Shown here: positions 14,567-22,613 of the stretch, piece after piece
How the letters are laid out: every line of letters starts with the position of its first letter
Position numbering within the stretch: position 1 is the stretch's first letter
NCBI GenBank assembly: GCA_934563745.1
Contig: CAKTHE010000027.1
Coordinates: forward strand, 1-30,213
Direction of reading: 5' to 3'
From: an uncultured Dysosmobacter sp.
GTDB lineage: Bacteria; Bacillota; Clostridia; Oscillospirales; Oscillospiraceae
DNA length: 30,213 nt
Made by a program: the position numbers and the translations under genes
Notes under the pieces: model-generated
What the model was told of the DNA's origin: nothing
What the model saw: the letters and a program-made list of their open reading frames with translations, nothing else
Database searches by the model: none

Positions 14567-16159
14567 TCACGGTGCCGCGCCTTCCAGCTCCGACGGGGAC
14601 TTGGGAAGCTCGTTGCGGTGGTCGATGGGCGTGGTCAGGTACAGGCGCAGCAGCCGCGCCCAGCCCAACTCCTTGCTGGTGAGGCTGCCCTGCTGCGCAA
14701 TGTAGGCATCCAGATCGTCCAGGGCGGTTTTCAGTTCCACGGGATAAAGCTCCGCGTCATAGGCGGTATCCCGAATGGCGTGGAGCATGGTCTCCTCCTC
14801 GCTGTCACAGCTCAGACCGTCCACAAATGCCAGGGGGTTGCTGAAGAAAGCCAAACTCAGCAGGTGGCAGTATTGATCGGTATAGGCGCCATCCAGCCCT
14901 GCGGCGGTGCAGCCCAACTGAAGGCGGAAGATTTCTGCTTCGGAGTAGGGGGCCTGCTCCTGCAGCCAGCTGAGCAGGGCTTCCACCGTCTGTTCGGGGT
15001 GTTCGGTGGATCCCAGAAGCCCCAGCTCCTGCCAGTCCAGATCGGAGAGGAGGCTGAACACCGTCCAGCGGTTGGTGTAGATTTCCTCGGCGGAGAGGTT
15101 GCTGCCGGTGACCAGACGGTTCCAGGCGATGTAGACCTGCTGAGTGCTGCTGAGCGGCTCCTGCTCCGGCTGCTGCCGCAGGGAAAAGTCCGGTTCGCCG
15201 TCTTTGAGGGCAAAGGTATAGAGATTGTCCGGTGCGTAGGCCTCGTAGCCCGCGTCCATTTCGTCGCGCAGGCAGATTCCGGCCACCAGACCGTCCTTCA
15301 TAAAGAAACAGAGACTGAAGCAGAGAGAATCGCCTTCGGCCGAGGTCTGATAGGCATAGAAGTAGTCGTGAGGGACCAAGGAGTAGCCCGGGGACTCCTT
15401 CAGGCAGTAGACCAGGCGGTCGTCTGCCGAAGCGGTATCGTAAGCGGCCAGAACATCCGCCTTGGAGGAGCCGACGCCGATCCCGCGGGGGGTGGTATAG
15501 CCGGCCGCCATGGTGGAGATCTGATTGACCCATTCGCTTTCGGTCTGTTCCCGCTCCGGGTCCGCGTCGAAATGGATATAATCCACGGTCAAAGCGCCGC
15601 AGACCGCATGGTGCAGGGAGGCCAGGTGCAGATCCGTCCCCTCGGTGGTCACGGTTTCCGGCGCCGTCAGCGCAAGATCCGTGCCGAAGGGGAAAAACTC
15701 CTTCTGCCCGCCCAGAGTCAGGTAATGCCGCTGTCCCGAGCCGTCCCAAAGCAGGAGAAATTCTGTCTGCGGCGTCTCCTCCTGCGCGGTTCCGGCGGGT
15801 TCTCTCTCCTGCCGCAGGTGATAGAGCCCAAAGCCGCCCAGGATCACAAGAAGGACCGGAAGGATCCAGAGGATCCGCCCTTTGGAGCGGACGGGCCGGG
15901 CGGTACGTTCCGGCGCAGCGGGCAAAGGTGCAGACTGGGACGGGCCGGAGACGGGCTCCTGCTCCGGCGTGGCGGTCAGCTCTGCAACCGAGATGCCGAA
16001 TTCCCGGCTGAGTGCCAGCAGATTTTCCATATCCGGCGTAGCCTGGCCGGTTTCCCATTTGCTGACGGCCTGACGGCTGACGCCCAGCCGCGCGCCCAGT
16101 TCCTCCTGAGAGATCCCCAGGGCTTTTCGGTACTGGCTGATGGTTTGGCCTAAGTTCAT
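14567..16159 (-). CDS. Membrane-anchored XRE-family regulator with large exported domain
   Basis: A 530-residue protein. Residues 5-60 are a typical XRE helix-turn-helix ([20 protein letters not shown]). A Pro/Ala-rich linker follows, then one membrane segment (about 96-113), then about 415 residues that should lie outside the membrane. Inside that part [18 protein letters not shown] (about 239-256) resembles a short repeat seen in Firmicute lipoproteins; the rest I do not recognise. The layout suggests a one-component sensor in which an outside domain signals directly to a DNA-binding head. The start is set by AAAGGAGG about 7 nt before the ATG at 16159-16157; an in-frame start 48 nt further upstream lacks a Shine-Dalgarno. 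The gene is isolated, convergent to engB and divergent from pyrH. Target genes are unknown. Confidence 0.85.
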   Translation of the reverse strand: MNLGQTISQYRKALGISQEELGARLGVSRQAVSKWETGQATPDMENLLALSREFGISVAELTATPEQEPVSGPSQSAPLPAAPERTARPVRSKGRILWILPVLLVILGGFGLYHLRQEREPAGTAQEETPQTEFLLLWDGSGQRHYLTLGGQKEFFPFGTDLALTAPETVTTEGTDLHLASLHHAVCGALTVDYIHFDADPEREQTESEWVNQISTMAAGYTTPRGIGVGSSKADVLAAYDTASADDRLVYCLKESPGYSLVPHDYFYAYQTSAEGDSLCFSLCFFMKDGLVAGICLRDEMDAGYEAYAPDNLYTFALKDGEPDFSLRQQPEQEPLSSTQQVYIAWNRLVTGSNLSAEEIYTNRWTVFSLLSDLDWQELGLLGSTEHPEQTVEALLSWLQEQAPYSEAEIFRLQLGCTAAGLDGAYTDQYCHLLSLAFFSNPLAFVDGLSCDSEEETMLHAIRDTAYDAELYPVELKTALDDLDAYIAQQGSLTSKELGWARLLRLYLTTPIDHRNELPKSPSELEGAAP

Positions 16160-16324
16160 GGCGGTTCCTCCTTTAAAAGAGCCGTGCGGCACGCGGCCGC
16201 CGGACACAGCTTCAGCCTATCATACTTACCCGTAAAAAGCTACCACCCGCCTGTCAAATATCGGTTGCGGCCGGGAAAAAGGGCCGGCGGCCGCGGTCGG
16301 AGGGAAAAAACTTCGTTTACCCCC

Positions 16325-16353
16325 TATGCAAAACGGGGAAAATACGGTAAAAT
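16325..16353 (+). promoter_or_regulatory. Putative promoter of the pyrH operon
   Basis: The -10-like TAAAAT (16348-16353) is 17 nt from a weak -35 candidate TATGCA (16325-16330). It lies in the only AT-rich part of the 231-bp divergent intergenic region and would give a leader of about 30 nt to pyrH. Confidence 0.5.
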
Positions 16354-16390
16354 ACAAAACGATATCAAGATGAAATGGGAGGCGACCCTC

Positions 16391-17107
16391 ATGGAAAAAC
16401 CCGCGTACCGGCGTGTGCTGCTGAAGATCAGTGGAGAAGCCCTTGCCGGTGATCAGCATACAGGTTTGGACTTTAACATGATTGGAAGCGTCTGCGACGT
16501 CATTAAAAAATGCGTGGATCGGGGCGTGCAGGTCGGCCTTGTGGTCGGCGGCGGCAACTTCTGGCGCGGCGTCAAGGACGGCGGCGGCCGGATGGAGCGG
16601 TCCCGGGCGGACCACATGGGGATGCTGGCCACGGTGCTCAACTGCCTGGCCGTAGCCGATGTGATGGAGCAGAAGGGCATGGAGGTCCGGGTGCAGACCG
16701 CCGTGGAAATGCGCGCCATCGCAGAGCCGTACATCCGTTCCAAGGCGATCCGACACCTGGAAAAGGGCCGCGTGGTCATTTTTGGCTGCGGCACCGGAAA
16801 CCCCTATTTTTCCACGGATACGGCCGCGGTGCTGCGGGCGGCGGAGATCGGCGCAGAGGTGATCCTTCTGGCCAAGAATGTGGACGGCGTTTACAATGCG
16901 GACCCCGTCAAGGATCCCACCGCAGTCAAATATGACAGCATCAGCTATGACGAGGTGCTGGCGCAGCATCTGATGGTGATGGATTCCACGGCGACGTCCC
17001 TGTCGATGGACAATCACATTCCCGTTTTGCTGTTTGCCCTGAAGGATCCTGAGAATATCTACCGCGCAGTGTGCGGTGAAAAGATCGGTACAATTGTGAA
17101 GGAGTGA
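16391..17107 (+). CDS. pyrH: UMP kinase
   Basis: A 238-residue amino-acid-kinase-fold enzyme that phosphorylates UMP to UDP. KISGEAL at the N-terminus, [22 protein letters not shown] and [14 protein letters not shown] are the family blocks for phosphate, UMP and ATP binding. Length is normal. ATG 16391 follows GGGAGGCGA with good spacing; the open frame further upstream has no conserved sequence and crosses the promoter. It heads the pyrH-frr-uppS-cdsA-dxr-rseP-ispG-polC operon, with frr starting 5 nt after its stop. Confidence 0.97.
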   Translation: MEKPAYRRVLLKISGEALAGDQHTGLDFNMIGSVCDVIKKCVDRGVQVGLVVGGGNFWRGVKDGGGRMERSRADHMGMLATVLNCLAVADVMEQKGMEVRVQTAVEMRAIAEPYIRSKAIRHLEKGRVVIFGCGTGNPYFSTDTAAVLRAAEIGAEVILLAKNVDGVYNADPVKDPTAVKYDSISYDEVLAQHLMVMDSTATSLSMDNHIPVLLFALKDPENIYRAVCGEKIGTIVKE

Positions 17108-17112
17108 CGGAC

Positions 17113-17670
17113 ATGGATAAAAGCGAGCTGAAGATTTACGAAGATAAGATGAATAAGAGCATTGACTCGGTCTCTGCGGACTTTGCTTCCGTGCGGGCCG
17201 GCCGTGCCAATGCAGCCGTGCTGGACCGGATCAGTGTGGACTATTACGGAACACCTACCCCCATCCAGCAGATCGCCGCCATCTCTTCGCCGGATCCCCG
17301 GATGCTGATGATTCAGCCTTGGGATGCCAGCGCCCTCAAGGGGATCGAACGGGCCATTCAGGAGTCGGATCTGGGCATCAATCCGCAGAATGACGGCCGG
17401 GCGATCCGCCTGGCTTTCCCCCAGCTGACGGAGGAGCGCCGCAAGGAGCTGGTCAAGCAGATCAAGAAGTACGGCGAAAACGGCAAGGTCGCGATCCGGA
17501 ACATCCGTCGGGATGCGATGGAGGTATTCAAGAAGAAGCAGAAGGCTTCCGAGATCACGGAGGACGATCTGAAGCAGGCGGAGAAGGATCTGCAGAAGCT
17601 GACCGATGAGAGCTGCAAGAAGATCGACGAGCTGCTGGCCAAAAAAGAAAAAGAACTGATGGCGGTCTGA
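17113..17670 (+). CDS. frr: Ribosome recycling factor
   Basis: A 185-residue protein, the standard length, that splits post-termination ribosomes together with EF-G. Family segments include RAGRANAAVLDRI, YYGTPTPIQQIA and the conserved VAIRNIRRDA. ATG 17113 is preferred over the overlapping GTG 17104 because AAGGAG (17099-17104) lies 8 nt before it. The Shine-Dalgarno sits in the last codons of pyrH, so the two are translationally coupled. Confidence 0.97.
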   Translation: MDKSELKIYEDKMNKSIDSVSADFASVRAGRANAAVLDRISVDYYGTPTPIQQIAAISSPDPRMLMIQPWDASALKGIERAIQESDLGINPQNDGRAIRLAFPQLTEERRKELVKQIKKYGENGKVAIRNIRRDAMEVFKKKQKASEITEDDLKQAEKDLQKLTDESCKKIDELLAKKEKELMAV

Positions 17671-18425
17671 TGGCGGAAGAGAAGAATACAATGGCACAGG
17701 CGGGGCAGGTGGACATGGAACGCCTGCCTCGCCATATCGCTGTAATCCTGGACGGAAACGGCCGCTGGGCCACGCGGAGGGGCCTGCCCCGCACGGCCGG
17801 CCATAAGGCCGGGGCGGAGAATTTCCGGCGGATCGCGACCTATTGCAAAAACATCGGGATCCGCTACCTGACCGTCTATGCCTTTTCCACCGAGAACTGG
17901 AAACGGTCCCGGGAGGAAGTGGGGGCGATCATGGCCCTTTTGAAGCGCTACCTGCTGGAGGCAGTGGATTCCATGGAGCGGGAGCATATTCGCCTGCACT
18001 TTTTCGGGGATATGACGCCCATTGATCCGGAGCTGCGCGCCCTGGCCCGGGAGACCGATGAAATTACGGAGCATCTTTCCAAGGATGATTTTCAGGCCAA
18101 CGTCTGCCTGAATTACGGGGGCCGGGATGAGATCCTGCGGGCCGTGCGGGCCTTTCAGACCGACTGCGCGCAGGGGCGGCGAAAGCCGGAGGAGCTGGAT
18201 GAGGCGCTGTTTTCCTCTTACCTGGATTCCCGCGGAATCCCGGATCCGGAACTGATCATTCGGCCCAGCGGTGAGCTGCGGCTGAGCAACTTCCTCTTGT
18301 GGCAGTGTGCTTATTCCGAGTTTTATTTTACCGATGTGCTTTGGCCGGACTTTGACAAAGAGGAACTGAACAAGGCGCTTGTGTCATATCAGAAAAGAGA
18401 CCGTCGATTCGGCGGTGTAAAGTGA
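17670..18425 (+). CDS. uppS: Isoprenyl transferase (undecaprenyl diphosphate synthase)
   Basis: A 251-residue cis-prenyltransferase that condenses isopentenyl diphosphate onto farnesyl diphosphate to make the cell-wall lipid carrier. The catalytic HIAVILDGNGRWA block holds D28, and SGELRLSNFLLWQ at 200-212 binds isopentenyl diphosphate. The position before that Ser is Pro199 where Bacillus has Thr. The first ATG overlaps the frr stop by one base (TGATG). ATG 17691 is an in-frame alternative, and the conserved region only begins near residue 20, so the exact N-terminus is uncertain. Confidence 0.95.
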   Translation: MAEEKNTMAQAGQVDMERLPRHIAVILDGNGRWATRRGLPRTAGHKAGAENFRRIATYCKNIGIRYLTVYAFSTENWKRSREEVGAIMALLKRYLLEAVDSMEREHIRLHFFGDMTPIDPELRALARETDEITEHLSKDDFQANVCLNYGGRDEILRAVRAFQTDCAQGRRKPEELDEALFSSYLDSRGIPDPELIIRPSGELRLSNFLLWQCAYSEFYFTDVLWPDFDKEELNKALVSYQKRDRRFGGVK

Positions 18426-18449
18426 TTTTATTTTACAAGGACGGGTACT

Positions 18450-19304
18450 ATGGGAAAGCGAATTTTGGTGGCAGTGGTCGGGATCCCGCTGCTGGTGCTG
18501 GTGCTGAGTGCTGCTCCGGCCTGGGCAACGCTGGTGCTGACGGCGGCGCTGTGCGCCGTGGGGGCGTATGAGCTGCTGCATGCCCTGCACGGTGAGCGCG
18601 CGAAGGGCCTGGAGCCGCTGACTGTGGCGGTGGCCGCGCTGGTCCCCTTTGGGGTTTATGCCGAGTCCTACCAGGTGCAGCTGCTGAGCCTGACGGATGC
18701 GCCGTCCGCGCCGCTGACGGGCCTGCTTGCGATGCTGTTTGTCCTCCTTTTGTTTGTGATTACCATTGTCCGCTACGGTTCGCCCCGGGCGGTGAGCTTT
18801 GAGCTGGTGACCGCGGCCATTTTCGCGGGACTTGTATTTCCGCTGATGCTCAGCTGCCTGCTGCGCCTGCGAATGATGGAGTACGGCTTTTTGCTGGTTT
18901 GGGCGCCGCTGGCGGTATCCTTCGGAAGCGACACCTGCGCCCTGTTTGCCGGCATGGCCTGCGGAAAGCACAAGCTGGCCCCGCTGGTCAGCCCGCACAA
19001 GACGGTGGAAGGCGCGGTGGGCGGTCTTCTGGGCGGCGTGCTGGGGCTTTTGATCCTGCGGGCTTTTGCGGCCCGCTTCGGCGGCATGACCCTGTGGACG
19101 ATCCCGGAGGTTTTGTGCTTCGGCGTGCTGGGCAGCCTGGTCAGCCAGATCGGGGATCTGAGCTTCTCTGCGATCAAGCGGGAGTACGGCATCAAGGATT
19201 ACGGCAATTTGCTGCCGGGCCACGGCGGGGTCCTGGACCGGTTTGACAGCGTGACCTTTGTGACGCCCTTCGTCTGGTTTTTCCTGAGTCTTTCTACCTT
19301 TTAA
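18450..19304 (+). CDS. cdsA: Phosphatidate cytidylyltransferase
   Basis: A 284-residue polytopic membrane enzyme with about eight hydrophobic segments that makes CDP-diacylglycerol from phosphatidic acid and CTP. The C-terminal family signature is complete: SAIKREYGIKD, then GHGGVLDRFD. It lies 24 nt after uppS and 19 nt before dxr, a standard grouping of lipid-precursor genes. Confidence 0.95.
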   Translation: MGKRILVAVVGIPLLVLVLSAAPAWATLVLTAALCAVGAYELLHALHGERAKGLEPLTVAVAALVPFGVYAESYQVQLLSLTDAPSAPLTGLLAMLFVLLLFVITIVRYGSPRAVSFELVTAAIFAGLVFPLMLSCLLRLRMMEYGFLLVWAPLAVSFGSDTCALFAGMACGKHKLAPLVSPHKTVEGAVGGLLGGVLGLLILRAFAARFGGMTLWTIPEVLCFGVLGSLVSQIGDLSFSAIKREYGIKDYGNLLPGHGGVLDRFDSVTFVTPFVWFFLSLSTF

Positions 19305-19323
19305 GCTTTTAAGGAAGTGCAAG

Positions 19324-20472
19324 ATGATCCGATCCATTTCAATTCTCGGCTCTACCGGTTCCATCGGCCGGCAGACGCTGGATGTGGCGCAGAAGCTGGG
19401 TCTTACGGTGACCGCTTTGACAGCCAAGGAACATGTAGAACTTATGGAGCAGCAGGCGCGGCAATTTAAGCCGCGCCTTGCTGTCATGACGGACCCGGCT
19501 GCGGCCCGGGCGCTGCGCCTTCGCCTGGCGGACACGGCCACAACGGTGCTGAGCGGGGAAGAGGCGCTTTGTGAGGCGGCGACGGCTCCGGAGGCGGAGG
19601 CGGTGGTGACCGCAGTCATGGGAATGGTGGGCCTGAAGCCGACCCTCGCGGCCATCGGGGAGAAGAAGCGCATTGCACTGGCCAATAAGGAGACGCTGGT
19701 GTGCGCCGGCGAGCTGGTGATGGCGGAGGCGGCCCGCTGCGGGGCGGAGATCGTTCCGGTGGATTCGGAGCACTCGGCGATTTTTCAGTGCTTGCAGGGC
19801 TGCCGGGATCGGGAAGAGATCAAGCGCCTGATCCTGACCTGCTCGGGCGGTCCGTTTTTCGGAAAGAAACGGGAGGAGCTGCGCGCGGTGACCCGGGAGG
19901 ATGCCCTGCGGCATCCGAATTGGAGCATGGGCGCCAAGATCACGGTGGACAGTGCGACCCTGATGAACAAGGGGCTGGAAGTGATCGAGGCCATGCGCCT
20001 TTACCGGCTTCCGCTTTCGCAGGTGGACGTGGTGATCCACCGGCAGAGCATTGTGCATTCCCTGGTGGAGTTCCGAGACGGCGCGGTTTTGGCCCAGCTG
20101 GGGACGCCGGATATGCGTCTTCCCATCCGTTATGCGCTGACCTGGCCGGCCCGGTGCGAAAGTCGGGAGCCTCCGCTGGATCTTCTGTCCTGTCCGCCGC
20201 TGACCTTTGACCGGCCGGATCCGGAGGCGTTTCCCTGCCTGCGGCTGGCCCTGGAAGCGGCCCGGGAGGGCGGGACGGCCTGCGCGGTGCTCAATGCCGC
20301 CAATGAAGAGGCCGTGGCACGGTTCCTCGCCGGAACGATCCGCTTTCTGGAGATTCCGGAGCTGGTGGCGCGTGTGCGTCAGCAGGTGAAAACGGTGCCG
20401 GCTGCGGATCTTGCGGCGGTGCTGGAGGCAGATCGGGCGGCCCGGGCGGCCCTGAAAGCAATCAAGGAGTGA
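19324..20472 (+). CDS. dxr: 1-deoxy-D-xylulose 5-phosphate reductoisomerase
   Basis: A 382-residue cytosolic enzyme of the MEP isoprenoid pathway that converts DXP to MEP with NADPH. GSTGSIGRQTLDV at the N-terminus binds NADPH. D147 and E149 in PVDSEHSAIFQCL and the Glu in MNKGLEVIEA are the expected metal ligands. Substrate-loop sequence HPNWSMGAKITVDSATLMN is intact. With ispG further along the same operon it provides two of the pathway's steps; the product feeds UppS. Confidence 0.97.
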   Translation: MIRSISILGSTGSIGRQTLDVAQKLGLTVTALTAKEHVELMEQQARQFKPRLAVMTDPAAARALRLRLADTATTVLSGEEALCEAATAPEAEAVVTAVMGMVGLKPTLAAIGEKKRIALANKETLVCAGELVMAEAARCGAEIVPVDSEHSAIFQCLQGCRDREEIKRLILTCSGGPFFGKKREELRAVTREDALRHPNWSMGAKITVDSATLMNKGLEVIEAMRLYRLPLSQVDVVIHRQSIVHSLVEFRDGAVLAQLGTPDMRLPIRYALTWPARCESREPPLDLLSCPPLTFDRPDPEAFPCLRLALEAAREGGTACAVLNAANEEAVARFLAGTIRFLEIPELVARVRQQVKTVPAADLAAVLEADRAARAALKAIKE

Positions 20473-20474
20473 AT

Positions 20475-21542
20475 ATGGCGAAAATCATCTATGTTGCGGT
20501 GGCGATCCTGATCTTCGGGATCCTGATTGCGCTGCATGAGTTGGGACATTTTTTGGCGGCAAAGCTTTGCGGCGTGCGGGTCAATGAGTTTTCCATCGGG
20601 ATGGGCCCGGCCCTGTGGAGCCGAGACCGGGGCGAAACGCAGTACTCCCTTCGCCTGCTGCCCATTGGCGGTTACTGCGCCATGGAAGGGGAAGATGGTG
20701 ACTCGGAGGATCCCGGCGCTCTGAGCCGGCAGGGATTTTGGAAACAGTTTCTGATCCTGGTGTCCGGGGCGCTGATGAACTTCCTTACGGGGCTGGTCAT
20801 CATCGCGGTGCTTTTTTCCAACGCCTCGGAGTTTTACGTGGACGGGATCCGGGGCCTTGCGCCGGAGTTTCAGGCTGTCGGGGAGGATGGCCTGATGCCC
20901 GGGGACCGGTTTTATAAGGTGAACGGCTACCGCACGTATTTTTACGGCGACGCCCTGACCTTTCTCAGCTATTCCGGGGACCTGGCGGAGATTGAAGTGG
21001 TGCGGGACGGCCGGCACATTCAGGTGGAGGCGCAGCGGAAGGACTGCACGGCCCAGGACGGCAGCAAATACCGGGGCTTTGGGATCTATACCGCGGCCCA
21101 GGCGGTCCCGGCTGCGGGGCAGCGCCTCTCCTTTATCTGGTACCGGACCATTGACTATGTGCAGACCGTCTGGTTCAGTCTGGTCCAGCTGGTGACCGGC
21201 GGCGCATCCATGGACGATGTGGGCGGACCGGTCGCCATTATTTCCACGATCACGGAGGTGGGCACCGATCCGGATCTTTCGCCTACGGCTGCGGCTGCGG
21301 CGGCGAATATTGCCAGGTTGGCGGCTCTGATCGCCGTCAACCTGTGTGTGATGAACCTGCTTCCGATTCCGGCGCTGGATGGAGGGCGGATCTTCTTTTT
21401 GCTGCTTGGCACGCTCAGCAGCAAGCTGTTCGGAAAAAAGATCCCGGAAAAGTACGAGGCTTATTTGAACACTGCCTTTTTTGTGGCGCTGATGGCACTG
21501 ATGCTGGTAATCACACTGCACGATGTATATAAGCTGTTCTGA
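20475..21542 (+). CDS. rseP: RseP-type M50 site-2 protease
   Basis: A 355-residue intramembrane zinc protease with HELGH (H21, E22, H25) in the first membrane segment, a central PDZ-like region (about 120-200) and NLLPIPALDGGR near the C-terminus holding the third ligand D302. RseP/RasP proteases cleave anti-sigma factors and leftover signal peptides. ATG 20475 follows AAGGAG (20464-20469) by 5 nt and is preferred to GTG 20469, which overlaps the dxr stop. It is the second M50 gene in the window, distinct from the PDZ-less one at 1184. Confidence 0.95.
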   Translation: MAKIIYVAVAILIFGILIALHELGHFLAAKLCGVRVNEFSIGMGPALWSRDRGETQYSLRLLPIGGYCAMEGEDGDSEDPGALSRQGFWKQFLILVSGALMNFLTGLVIIAVLFSNASEFYVDGIRGLAPEFQAVGEDGLMPGDRFYKVNGYRTYFYGDALTFLSYSGDLAEIEVVRDGRHIQVEAQRKDCTAQDGSKYRGFGIYTAAQAVPAAGQRLSFIWYRTIDYVQTVWFSLVQLVTGGASMDDVGGPVAIISTITEVGTDPDLSPTAAAAAANIARLAALIAVNLCVMNLLPIPALDGGRIFFLLLGTLSSKLFGKKIPEKYEAYLNTAFFVALMALMLVITLHDVYKLF

Positions 21543-21557
21543 CGGGAGGGAATGTGC

Positions 21558-22595
21558 ATGACCAAGCAGCTTCATGTGGGCACGGTTGCCGTGGGCGGCG
21601 GCGCTCCGGTATCCATTCAATCCATGTGCAATACAAAGACCGATGACGTGGCCGCCACGGTGGCGCAGATCCACACACTGGAGCAGGCCGGCTGTGAGAT
21701 CATTCGGGTGGCCATTCCGGATGAGGCGGCCGCCCAGGCGATTGACCGCATCAAAGAGCAGATTTCGATCCCGCTGGTGGCGGATATTCATTTTCAGCAT
21801 CGCTTTGCCCTGATCTGTGCGGAGCGCGGTGCGGATGCCATCCGGATCAATCCCGGCAACATCGGCGGCGAGGAGAACGTCCGGGCGGTGGCGGATCTGT
21901 GCCGGAAAAAGAACATTCCCATTCGCATCGGCGTCAATGGCGGTTCGCTGGAAAAGGAGCTGCGGGCAAAATACGGCGGGGTGACGGCGGAAGCGCTGGT
22001 GGAAAGCGCCCTGGGTCACGTAAAGCTTTTGAATCGCTTTGATTTTGACGACATCTGCATTTCCGTGAAATGCTCCGACGTTCCGCTGACCATGGCAGCG
22101 TATCGCCTGCTGCATGAGCGGACCGACTATCCGCTGCACCTGGGCGTCACCGAAGCCGGGACTCCGACCATGGGACTTGTGAAGTCTGCCATGGGGATTG
22201 GCGGTCTGCTGTGTATGGGGATCGGCGATACCATTCGGGTCACGCTGACGGCGGATCCGGTGGAGGAGATCTATGCGGCCAAAAAGATCCTGCGGGCTGC
22301 CGGATTGCGGCAGGATGGCGTTAACCTGATCGCCTGCCCGACCTGCGGGCGTACGAATATTGACCTGATCCCGATCGCCGAAGAGGTGGAGCGACGGCTC
22401 AGCGGCTGCAGAAAGAATCTGACGGTCGCGGTGATGGGCTGCGTGGTCAATGGCCCGGGCGAGGCGGCCGCGGCCGATATCGGCATTGCCGGCGGAAACG
22501 GTGAGGGGCTGATCTTCAAGAAGGGAAAACCACTTTACAGAGTTGAACAGGACAAGCTTGTGGATGCATTGCTTGCGGAAATAGAACGATTTTAG
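21558..22595 (+). CDS. ispG: 4-hydroxy-3-methylbut-2-enyl diphosphate synthase IspG
   Basis: A 345-residue MEP-pathway enzyme that reductively converts MEcPP to HMBPP using a [4Fe-4S] cluster. The cluster ligands are C260 and C263 in CPTCGR and C295 in MGCVVNGPGE, with E302 the fourth. PVSIQSMCNTKTDD and NPGNIG are substrate-barrel motifs. ATG 21558 is 7 nt after GGGAGGG (21544-21550); ATG 21552 is too close to it. Length matches the short bacterial form without a middle insertion. Confidence 0.96.
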   Translation: MTKQLHVGTVAVGGGAPVSIQSMCNTKTDDVAATVAQIHTLEQAGCEIIRVAIPDEAAAQAIDRIKEQISIPLVADIHFQHRFALICAERGADAIRINPGNIGGEENVRAVADLCRKKNIPIRIGVNGGSLEKELRAKYGGVTAEALVESALGHVKLLNRFDFDDICISVKCSDVPLTMAAYRLLHERTDYPLHLGVTEAGTPTMGLVKSAMGIGGLLCMGIGDTIRVTLTADPVEEIYAAKKILRAAGLRQDGVNLIACPTCGRTNIDLIPIAEEVERRLSGCRKNLTVAVMGCVVNGPGEAAAADIGIAGGNGEGLIFKKGKPLYRVEQDKLVDALLAEIERF

Positions 22596-22613
22596 GACTG
22601 GTGAACAGCACGC

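Noticed and set aside
16219..16257. Promoter for the XRE gene: TTGACA (16257-16252) and TATGAT (16224-16219) on the minus strand
   Set aside because: The two hexamers are good but 27 nt apart, about one helical turn too far for a sigma-A promoter.
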